This document shows, in pieces, positions 24,799 through 34,145 of a stretch of 64,000 nucleotides of DNA. Position 1 is the stretch's first letter. Each line of letters begins with the position of its first letter. The notes below the pieces were generated by a model. It was not told where the DNA came from. It worked only from the letters and a program-made list of their open reading frames with translations, and did no database searches. The position numbers and the translations under genes were made by a program. The stretch covers positions 14,073,001 through 14,137,000 of the forward strand of contig BSBM01000151.1 in the NCBI GenBank assembly GCA_027924585.1, given 5' to 3'. Source of the DNA: Larix kaempferi. Taxonomy: Eukaryota > Streptophyta > Pinopsida > Pinales > Pinaceae.

Positions 24799-25583
24799 AT
24801 GGAGATCTGTAACTTTCCTTCACTTCATTTGTTTATTACAGGATTGCTTATGTACTTTTATTTCATTCTCTTTGTTAGTCCTTATGTGGTATCCACACTT
24901 CAATTATCAAATTGTCTTCATCCCCATCTCAACAATGCTTCTAATCAAGAGGATCATCCTGGATTAATGTATGCAGTCACTATTTACAATCCCTCCCAAT
25001 AATTTCCCACTAATTGGAAACCAAATGTTTTGTTCTGCAAGTGGACAAGAGTCATATATAGTCAATCCAGGAAGAGAGTGGTTTCTCTCAATGTTTCAAG
25101 CTTGGGATTACAAGATACAATCTCTCCTTTTCTCAACAATATATTATTTTTTAGAATACTCGACCTTACCAATAATAGTTTTCATGGTCAAATTCCCTAT
25201 CAGTTGGGAAATATGTTTTTCCTAAAGAAGCTTCCCCTATCTCTGAATAATAAACTCCAAGTTTCTATTCTGTCCACTCTTGGTGGTTTCCATAGCTTAC
25301 GACTCTTCTCTATGGCCTTTAACAATATCACATGTAACATTCCCCCAAAATTATGTGTTATCCCCAACTTACAATTCCTTTCCTTGCAAAGTAACAATTT
25401 GATGGGAACAATATCATCTCGGTTGGGAAACATATCCTCTTTGAACATGATATAATTGTATAGAAACAACCTTTTGGGACTATTTCTTCCAAATTAGACA
25501 CGCTAAGCCAGGTGAGCGAGGTAATTCTTAATAGTAACCATATCACTGGACAAATTCCATCTTCCTTTCAAAGAAAATTTTAA
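24799..25583 (+). pseudogene. Leucine-rich-repeat receptor kinase, 5' ectodomain fragment
   Basis: The frame opens at 24799 with a hydrophobic signal-peptide-like N-terminus (about residues 1-31). A stop follows at 25000. The same frame resumes with the cysteine/tryptophan cap of LRR kinases (FCKWTRVIY, near 25038). In intact caps this is C-x-W-x-G-V-x-C, so the second Cys and the Gly are lost. At least four repeats of the LxxLxLxxNxxxGxIP type follow (for example LDLTNNSFHGQIP near 25160). After the stop at 25453 a shifted frame adds one more repeat (NHITGQIPSSF) ending at 25581-25583. No transmembrane or kinase part follows. Such receptors sense peptides or microbial signals at the plasma membrane. 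This copy is truncated and dead. Confidence 0.85.
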
Positions 25584-26227
25584 GAACCCCCCTAAATTTA
25601 TATGTACAATAAATGGGCGAAACCCCATGATACATGAGAAATTGTGAAGGCTATTTGATCAATAATATAATATGTATATATAATTTTTTGGCGAATCTTT
25701 CACAAAATTATAAAATCTTGTAAAATATAGGAAAATCTGTCACAAATTATAAAAAAAATTGTAAAAGTTTGGGAAAATATTTCACAAAATTAGAAAATAT
25801 TGTAAAACATTGGTGAATATTTCATTGACATTTAAAAACATTTATTCAATTTATATTTTCCACACACTCTTATATTAGAACACTTTGTAAAAAAATCAAA
25901 GATTGTTTGGTGACCTACTATGTCATTTCATAATCCCACTGATAGATCCCTTGTAATCGGTGCCTGAATGGCACACACCAAATGCTGGTTTTTGGTGTGT
26001 CTACTAGGACCTATTACCATGACAATATGCATCCCTAACAATATGTAACAAGTAAGCATGTGTTAAAAATCACGAGTATAGCACCCCTTGAGACATGTGC
26101 CACCTTAAACCACTCATCACAATCTCCAAGATAATATTCCAACCCCAAGTATAACACCCTTTTTGAAACTATGCACCTGCGGTTAGGGAGGCACAAATCC
26201 ACACGTTCCAAGCACCTGAAGAACTCC
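25584..26227. other. AT-rich spacer with a degenerate ~41-bp tandem repeat
   Basis: No gene seen. Between about 25688 and 25830, three to four diverged units of about 41 bases recur, each containing a form of ATCTTTCACAAAATTA and then TTGTAAAA. A 10-bp inverted repeat (ACACACCAAA / TTTGGTGTGT) lies near 25974-26000. Confidence 0.5.
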
Positions 26228-27986
26228 TGTAATGTCCCTTTTTAGAAATTTATTAAAATGGTGAAAATTTCAATTTTTCCACTAGTTCGACCCTTGACTA
26301 GTATTGGTTTCTTAGTATCCAAATGGCTCCAAATGCTTCCGAATTTTCATAGAAGGTATATGGATGGTATTAGGACATGATTATGAGATTCAGGGATGCT
26401 TTAGAGTCTTCAAAAGGCTTCTTCAACTCTCCTTTGAATTCTGGCCAAAGTAGGGCATTTGACTAGCAATTTGGGGTTCAATTCCCTTAGGGGTAGGTGC
26501 TGAATATGGCTCTCCAAATGCTATTGGACCCTATTGAATTCCAGAATAGAAGTAGGGGACATAAATATGATCTCATTTTCATCACCATTCAATTTATTAA
26601 GTCTAATACAACCCTCTCAAATCAGATACAAAAATACTAGTTTTGACCTTGGGGGAAATGATAGGAAATCTTCTCCAAATGCTATGAAACTCAACAATAT
26701 GACTCCCACTTCTTATGTACTGAACATGAAACTTGTATAAAACATTATTAACAGTACATACATCATAAATTCATTAGTGGTTCACTTGTCCATTCGAATA
26801 TATTAACATACCATTGGCATACATCAACATAGTGGGTAAAATGGCACCATATGCTCATTAATTATTAGATTTACATAGTTCCACTTGGAATATCAACCTG
26901 AATCTATTCTAAATATGAAGAAAAGATAATTTAAATCAAATTATAAAATAATGGGGCATTAGAAGCTCCCCCAAAGAGAACAACAGCTCACTAAGTGCAC
27001 AATTCCTCAAGGATCATGAATATGCTGAGAAAACTTGAAATGGTTGGAGAAACAAGCTGAACTAGAAGTGACCACAAGCATCCCTATAGCTTGCACCTTC
27101 AACATATGAATCCATCAAAGCTCCAAATGAAATTTCTAAGACCTTTCCAATTACCAACTAGGATGGGAATCTTTCACCCTCGAAATTGGTTCTAAGGCAA
27201 GTAGAGTAGCACTCCACTAGCTCTCCTCTCAAATGCAAATTCTGAAAAATGATCAAAAGCCATTTTCTTACTTGATATTTGTATTTTATAAACATCCTTA
27301 TCCTTCTAAGGTTTGAATTCCATCCATTAAATCCAAGCCAATTCAAATTAGGGAGGGAGTCAAGATTTGCCGCCTGTCTTCCACTTCCTAGTGTTCCGAC
27401 TTCCACCAATTCGAGTAGGAATCTTTTGGGATTCTCTAAATCCCATGAGTGCTCACTTGGACGATATTTTTAGGCCTAACATTTCATATTGGTCAGATGT
27501 CAACAATCAGGTCTGAATTTTTCATAGGTGTCATAGCATCTTCATCATTGTTGTCATAGAGGTTATGGAATCTAGCCCAAGTGTCCAAGAACCTCTCATT
27601 TGACTCTTCCTCTTCCATGGGAGTTACACTTCCATCCCATTTCGACCTATAATTCATATTGCCAAGTGTATGAGCCTTCCAACTCATCCCAATAACGTTG
27701 GACTTCTTATGGAATCAAATTGACAAGAGGAGGATGCCATGTGTCATAGGAAATCTAGCTTGTGTGGGTTCCACATCCTCCATGTGTCTTCATGATCAAT
27801 TTCCACTTTGATTTTCCATTGTATTTATTTATTTAGATCCTTTATTAAATATTTATGACATTCTAATGTCCAAACATCATTTATTAGCCCCCTTATTTCA
27901 AATCCCAATGTCTCCATCCAACCTAGGGAAGTAGTAGGATTGGTGGAACTTTCCTATTATGAATTTATTGGGATGGGGACATTACA
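26228..27986 (-). repeat. Ty3/gypsy LTR (3' LTR, ~1.76 kb)
   Basis: The ends are TGTAATGTCC and GGACATTACA, an exact terminal inverted repeat. On the minus strand it is preceded by GGGTGGGGAGGAC, a purine-rich tract, and by the end of a gypsy polyprotein (27987-28073), which makes it the 3' LTR of a minus-strand element. I found no second LTR in the window, and the target duplication cannot be checked on the broken side. The short open frames inside (27158-27409, 27493-27687, minus) are LTR sequence, not genes. Confidence 0.8.
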
Positions 27987-28073
27987 GTCCTCCCCACCCA
28001 AGATTGTTTTCCCTCAAGAAATTTCAGATTTGGATGCTGCAAAATTTGTTCCTCTTCCCATGTGGAATCTTCA
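27987..28073 (-). pseudogene. Gypsy polyprotein C-terminal end (chromodomain region), fragment
   Basis: The minus strand reads DSTWEEEQILQHPNLKFLEG and then KQSWVGRT up to the LTR. This matches the end of the integrase chromodomain in plant chromoviruses (Trp-Glu-rich, then Leu-Glu-Asp/Gly-Lys). Chromodomains guide integration towards marked chromatin. Only about 29 codons remain, because the upstream part is cut off by the insertion at 28074. Confidence 0.78.
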
Positions 28074-28493
28074 CACTAGTACAAAATGAAAAATTAATGA
28101 CTAAAATTCGACTATAAACGACTATTTTTTAGTCGGTGACTAATAGTATCTGCTTTCCACTATCTTATCTCTAGTCGTATTTCACTAGTCATTAATTGGT
28201 TGAATTATTAGTCATTGATTTAGTCATTGATAGTCACTGATTAAGTCATTGATTTAGTCATTGATTTACTCACTTATTTAGTCATTGATAGTCACTGATT
28301 TAAACACTGATTTAGTCATTGATTGTCACAATTAATGACTAAATATACGACTAAATAAACTACTACATGATAACGTATTAATGACAAAGATAAATACGAC
28401 TAAACATTGGTCACGCTATAAGATACTGGAAATTAGCTACTAATAGTCGTATATATGCGAATTTAGTCGTTTTCTTAGTCACTAATTTATGAT
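28074..28493. mobile_element. CACTA-like DNA transposon end with subterminal repeats
   Basis: The gypsy coding sequence breaks exactly at CACTAGTACAAAATG, which has the CACTA terminus. Beyond it are about ten copies of a TAGTCATTGATT-type motif (about 28188-28330) and many TAGTCG/CGACTA words in both orientations, as in subterminal regions of CACTA elements. The right part (28390-28490) partly mirrors the left. I did not find the opposite terminus (TACTAGTG), so this may be one end, a small deletion derivative, or a short non-autonomous element. Confidence 0.5.
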
Positions 28494-28567
28494 AGGGTAT
28501 GGAGGAATCGAACCACCAATCTCCTGCCTATAATTAGGCAGGTGCTCTACCATTGAGCTAGCACCCT
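28494..28567 (-). tRNA. tRNA-like sequence (probable tRNA pseudogene or SINE head)
   Basis: On the minus strand a cloverleaf can be drawn. The acceptor pairs AGGGTGC with ATACCCT (one mismatch, one wobble), and the D-arm is GCTC-AATGGTA-GAGC. The T-arm is GGTGG-TTCGATT-CCTCC with one mismatch. The A-box (TAGCTCAATGG) and B-box (GGTTCGATTCC) are well kept. The anticodon arm is abnormal: CCTGC and GCAGG enclose 10 bases rather than 7, or form an 8-bp stem with a 4-base loop. I therefore cannot assign an anticodon and do not expect a working tRNA. Confidence 0.55.
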
Positions 28568-28613
28568 TTACGAAGTTTTTATTGCTTGACAATGATGATA
28601 TTCAAACAAATAT

Positions 28614-28835
28614 TGCATCATTCAAGCATACAAAATAATGATTACCAAGTTACTATAGATCCATAATGGCTTACCTTGTACTAGTCCTTCAAGTCTTTCA
28701 ACTGCATTTATTAAGTGCAAATATATTTTTGCACTTAATAAAAGTAGTTGAAGAACTTGAAGGACTAGTACAAGGTAAGCCATTATGGATCTATAGTAAC
28801 TTGGTAATCATTATTTTGTATGCTTGAATGATGCA
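28614..28835. repeat. Long near-perfect inverted repeat (hairpin)
   Basis: The left arm (28614-28722) and right arm (28729-28835) are reverse complements with a loop of only a few bases. The outer 81 bp of the stem are perfect (28755-28835). The inner part has about four mismatches. Outer arm ends read TGCATCATTCAAGCATAC and GTATGCTTGAATGATGCA. It encodes nothing recognisable. It could be a foldback element, or a source of a small-RNA-type transcript if expressed. Confidence 0.92.
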
Positions 28836-29493
28836 AAATGAAAAAATCCCAAAATTTTATAGGAATGACAAGCATGCATCCATTGTTAAACATCTACCGA
28901 GTCATCTAGAGTCATGCCAAAATATTTGAATTTGACTGAAAATTCATAACTTAAAGATAATGGTGGATGATGCCATGGAAAGGATAATTTCAATTTATTA
29001 AGAAGCAAAGGATGAGCAAATGGTATCCCAAACTCATCTTCCTCCAATGTGGGCCAAGCCAACATCCCCAGATCATAGATTTATAAGATCTGGCGACAAT
29101 AAAAACGACTCATAGGTCTGATAGCCTTCTTCACCTAAGAAGATATTTCTCATACAACATGTTTTCAGAAAAATATATATATATATATATATAAATAAAA
29201 AAATAAAAAAATATAAATTTATCTTGGTTCTTGACAAAGGAATTTCAGTCCCAATTCCTTGCACTGACTTGCTTCTTTCCTCCATTCGATCTCTTGATAT
29301 TTCAAAGCCTTTTATGGGGTGAACTAAACCATCTAAATAAGCAGTCAATTCTCCAAAGAATCTTTGCATTAAAAGATAATTAATGGGGCATCGCTTATTA
29401 CAAGTAGTATTTAAAACAAGATTTCCATATTCAAGCTCTTACAAGTCTCAAGTAAAACTCAATTATTTCCCAAGCAAGGCAAATACTCCCCTA
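28836..29493 (-). other. Unrecognised coding-like stretches on the minus strand
   Basis: Two minus-strand stretches read like protein but match no family that I know. One, near 28900-29050, includes DEFGIPFAHPLLLNKLKL. The other, at 29073-29369, includes RFFGELTAYLDGLVHP and is interrupted by a (TA)n run at about 29167-29193. They lie just downstream of the RPN1 relic and could be rearranged neighbouring sequence. I do not call a gene. Confidence 0.3.
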
Positions 29494-30384
29494 CATGTCG
29501 AGCCAAAATGTAGCAGAGATGCTTATTCTATAGAGGATATACACAAGCAGTGAATATGGCCTTCACATACTGTAAAAAAGGATGAGCAATAAGAGGTTAA
29601 CTAACAGTAAAATTACAAATCAAACCAAAAGATAACAGAGCTGCAGCTTCTGTACATGAGCATGACTAGTAAGTAATTCTTCATCCTACAACTGCCCCCA
29701 AAGGACCAGAACTAAAAATAAGAACAATATCTAATAGAAGGAACAGTCTCAAGGCTGACGGGTATAGTCGGATATACCTGCAAATTATGCATACATAAGG
29801 CCACTGTAAGTGCATTTGTGTATTCTCCAAATTTTGTGTAAATTGAATAAGCTATGTCAAGGGCTAACATGTCATCAGGTCCTGGAACATAACTGCAACA
29901 TCAAAATTAACTTTCTTAAATAATATTTATATTGCATATGAGGTTTAGCCATAAAATATAGACATGCAAGTTAAGAATTACTCCACAATCAAGGAATCTC
30001 GGATTTCCTCTATTTATAGGCATCAAGCACACAGATTTTGTTAATTTGCACAGATTGCCAATAGATTACCTTACATGGAGGGCAACTGAATAGAACACAA
30101 ACACCAGTTACTATATATAATGCTTGATTGTCCATATATCCTACACTAACAATTTGCAAACTTCTTTCCCCTTACCTTGCAAACCTTGTCAAGTACAAAC
30201 ACGTACGCTTATAATTTTTAGCATAAATATGATCAGTTAACATATCAAACTCTTCTACCTGCATGTTAAAAAAAAATATCTTTAAAATTTTATAACAATG
30301 CTTGCTAGTATAGCTATCTATAGAACAATACAAGTCTCACATTACCTCCATTAAAAGGTCAACTGCTTTTGGTTCCACATTGTG
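29494..30384 (-). pseudogene. RPN1: 26S proteasome regulatory subunit RPN1 (PSMD2), four relic exons
   Basis: Exon a (30346-30384) reads HNVEPKAVDLLME. Exon b (30176-30258) reads VEEFDMLTDHIY and then KRTCLYLT. Exon c (29778-29892) reads YVPGPDDMLALDIAYSIYTK. Exon d (about 29494-29569) reads YVKAIFTAC and then CYILARH. This order and wording match plant RPN1, the base subunit that docks ubiquitin receptors. The junctions between exons a and d keep GT donors and AG acceptors, so this is genomic DNA and not a processed copy. Exon d has a stop at 29528-29530 and loses the frame after ARH. The remaining N- and C-terminal exons are absent nearby. It is a dead gene fragment, perhaps carried by duplication. 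Confidence 0.85.
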
Positions 30385-31344
30385 CTACACAAAAGGAAAA
30401 TTAGATCACTCTACAGCACAATCCTTTGAAACACTATCAATTATGAGAACAAAAGGATGGAACGCTGAAACAGAAATTGAATATAAATACCTCGAAAATA
30501 GAGAAACCTGATGTGATAAAGCATACCTATTAGTTCAATTGATAAGAAACACAACTACCAAATTTTTTGCTTAGTTTTAATAGTTTACAATTAAGGCATA
30601 ATAAGAGATAGAAACAAAAGAAAAGTAATTAATAAAATATAAATCCTTCCCAAACATTAAACCAACATCCGGAGTTCAATATTTCAGAGAAAAAAAATCT
30701 CTTGGAGTCCTGGGCAAGATAAAATTACCAAGGCTTTCTTTGGAGTCTACCTATGACCATCCTCACCATTCAAATACTAATTACTATCTAATTCACTTTG
30801 CAAATAGAAAATCAGTTATTTTCCTGTTTAGTATGGATTAGGGCTAAATCCAAATCAACTAATTCTAACTGTATGTAAATTTCATCCCATGTACTAGAAA
30901 TCGGGGCCTAATTTTGAGGTTTTGGTGATGTACATGACAAATTTAGCTTCAGAACCCAATCAGGAACATGTTTCAGAATTTTCAGTTTAGTGAAGATATG
31001 TGACCACTTGACATCTTATGCATCTTATTTATTACTTGTATCATCATATTTATGTAACAATGTGTCTATTTGATGTTGTTGTTGCTTTATATGTTTTAAA
31101 AATTGAAAAAAAAAATGAGTATTTTTGTATTTTTTGTGGCCTGTCGACATTTTCCGATATTTTCCGATACATTCCGCCAATACCGCTGGGAAGTTATATT
31201 GTAGACCCTCATCGATACTTTCCCCAAGACGATATATGCAACATTGGTTTGGATACATTTTGAACTGCAATCGGTCCCATTCTTAGTGACTAGAAATCTG
31301 ATTCCTGGCTAAACTAACCATGGTAGCTAGTTAATGACCAGCAT
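30385..31344. other. AT-rich sequence without a gene
   Basis: No further RPN1 exon is visible upstream of 30384. The opposed frames at 31018-31270 overlap on both strands and look accidental. Confidence 0.5.
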
Positions 31345-32900
31345 ATTGTCAAGTATTTGGGAATGCCCTTTGGTGTTAATGTCTCTTTAGTGACATGTTT
31401 CAGATTTGGTACCTCTGTGATCTTCTGCTTTCTGGTAAGCTCATTGTTGTTTGTAAGATACTTCATACCAACCATGTGTATTTTATTATTATAGGCTCCT
31501 TTCCAACACCCAATTTGGAAAATTAAAAAAGTTACCAAGGGGGTAACATTGATCCAAGTTTGGTGCTTAAAGGGGGTTTTCCAGTGGTTTCATGGCAAAT
31601 CTGCATAATGTCCATACAAGATGGGGGGTTGGGACTGATTGACATTAGTCTTCATGGTGCTATTTTGTCTATGAAATGGGTTGTTCACAACCTTTTGGTG
31701 ATGCACCTTGGAAACAGCTTCTCAAATTCAGAATTTTTAATGGTAAGTACACTACAGGGTTGCACAGTCCTTTTTAGTTTTGTGATACGCTTTTAAGATT
31801 CTAGACCCCCTATTCTCAAAAGAATTTAGGAAGCATGAAGAAAGTAGCACCTTGTCTCTCCTGGAAGACTCTAGAGTATGGGATAGAATATAGGTTATGA
31901 TCTGGCTAGCCAAACTATTGGGTACTGGAAACTTCAAAGCATGGGACTCCCTCAAATGGAGAGACTTTTATCAAAGCATTTGGAAAAGAGGGGATTCTTT
32001 GTGTGGGATGACCTTTGGGAACATGGTATAAGAGATTGGAAATCTTGGTCCTTGCTTTCACATGAGAAGGGCCTTGTTAGATCAGTTGAGCTACTGTGAA
32101 TGAATAGCAAAGCTTCATCCCTGTAGAAGACGTGTGTAAATTGAATAACAATAACCCTAGGACCATATCAAGGGATTGTCTTTGGTGTTATAATAAACCA
32201 AACTAGATGTACAAACCACACCAACTGTATCATACACTGCTTATGAGACACTTGCTTAAGGAGATCCTCAACAAAAGATGGGGTATTGAGGATGATGAAA
32301 GAAAATTGATGGAACATTTGAACTCAATATGGGATTACAAAGTCTCTGCCATCAACATTTGAACTTGATATGGAATTATAAAGTCTCCTATAGCTTAAAG
32401 ATCTTTGTTCGGTTGGTGTTTTACCAGGGTTTATCTTCAAAGGCGAGATTTTTCGAGTGTTGTTTTTCATAGATACACTTTGCGCACATTTTGGGGTTCC
32501 TAAGAGGATACAACATATTTTTTGGAACTGTAGGTGTGCCAAAACAAGCTAGGATTTGACTTGGGCCTCTTGGAATAATATTCTTTGCAGGCACTCTTTT
32601 TGGAAGGGTGCTCTGTTAGGGGATAGTGATGTCATTGGCCCAATTCATTTTTGAGGAGTTCAGCATTGCATTAGAATTGTTAGCTTGTACTCCATCTCGA
32701 GGATGAGATGTAATGCATTCTTTAACAACTCACAGCTTTCTTTAGATTTTTCAAAGAGTTGTTGTATGCTGAACTAAAGGCCCACTTCATAAAGATGCCA
32801 AGGTTTGTGATATTCAGGCTCAACCTATTTTGAGGACAATTTTGTTGTTCATTATATAGATGTGAGTCATTTTTGTAATTTGTATATTTGATGTTAATAT
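31345..32900 (+). mobile_element. L1-like LINE, 3' fragment (end of RT and zinc-binding region)
   Basis: Conceptual + strand text includes VKYLGMPFGV (31345), GGLGLIDISLHGAILSMKWV (about 31626-31685), VWDDLWEHG (about 32005) and CAHFGVPKRIQHIFWNC (about 32480-32530). These are landmarks of the end of plant L1 reverse transcriptase and its C-terminal zinc-binding domain. There are many stops and frameshifts. The text ends near 32900 in an A/T-rich tail. 5' truncation is usual for LINE insertions. No target duplication was identified. Confidence 0.75.
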
Positions 32901-34145
32901 AAAAATAATTTTTTTCCAAACAAATAAATTCTCTTGTAAGGCTTCATAAATAAGTATATAGACACTGTCAAGATAGTCAAAGTCATTCTAAGAAGTGGTA
33001 TGTTGGTTCATGGCCATCTAGGAATAGTGTGTCGCATAGGAAGGTGGCCTTGAGGTGTTGTAGGTTGGCATTTGTGCTTCACGTAGGAATACCACATACA
33101 AACAAGCATGAAACACTAAATCTACTGGATTTAAATGTCTTATGTGCTATGGTACCAAACTAATCAGAGCACCTAGGAGTAAGCTCAAGGGACAACCAAA
33201 AAATTACAAAGAATTGCCAAGATGATGGATGTGTATGTGAAGGCAACTGTACATTTGACTACTAATTCATGGTGTAATGATGCTATGCATTGCAGATAAG
33301 GTGTATTATAACAAAAAAACAGAACATAATATTGCATAAGTAAGAGAACGTGCAATAAGCCAAAGAAGCTCATATTATATTCCAAATTAAAATAGAGTAC
33401 AGATGTGTACAAAGTATTACGATTCATTATAAGAGTGTAAGAGCAAAGGTGCTCTATGTGCTAAGGCCTGAGAAGGATTTTAATGGCAAAGTCTCATATA
33501 AAGTAGGCTCAAGACTATTGAGCTCCCACAGAAAAATACAATACAGTACAATGAATTGGTATTTACAGATGGGAAGGGTCCATCCAATAGTTAAGATGGT
33601 TGTCTAACCATTCATGCTCGTTCCTCAATGAGGCTACAATGGTTTATCGTCCAAGTAGGGATGGTCATGTCATGTCGATAAATGGTGTCAACATTGATCT
33701 AGAACATCATTATCAATGTCAACTAACCAATGTTGAATTCGGCCAAGGCTTGAGGAAGCATATCAAAGTTGGCCATTGAAGGTCAATGTCAACCATGATC
33801 ACCTTTTCCATCAATTTTATGAACACTATAAAATCACCTAGAAATTTAAGGAAAATTTCCCACTTTCCCCCTTCATGAAAAAAATTAAACAAGTAATAAA
33901 GGAAAAATAGAAGCAAAAGTCTTGTTCCTGTGATTTACTTACAAAAGAGGACCCATTTGTTTGAACAAGGGCTCAACACATACTTCTCCGAACTAAGAAT
34001 GCCTTGGTGCTATTTTTACCCAAAAATGTATTCCATTTGTTGGAAAAAGGCATTGATATAAATTTATTCAGAATTAAGTTATTAACTGCTTTCTTGTAAC
34101 ATGTCATTGGAAAAACAGCCTAAGTGAGAAGAAAATAATTGGAAG
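32901..34145. other. Unassigned AT-rich sequence
   Basis: No gene, RNA or known repeat recognised. The minus frames at 33185-33427 and 33719-33916 are low-complexity hydrophobic text without family resemblance. Confidence 0.5.

Noticed and set aside
24618-25583. Functional receptor kinase gene
   Set aside because: Stops at 25000 and 25453, a frameshift, loss of cap residues, and no transmembrane or kinase part.
25970-26000. Terminator-like hairpin ACACACCAAA/TTTGGTGTGT
   Set aside because: Only 10 bp, no gene ends there, and intrinsic terminators of this kind do not apply to plant nuclear genes.
28494-28567. Functional tRNA gene
   Set aside because: The anticodon arm does not give a 7-base loop, and the acceptor and T-stems have mismatches.
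29167-29193. (TA)n run as a special element
   Set aside because: A short simple repeat, common in plant AT-rich DNA.
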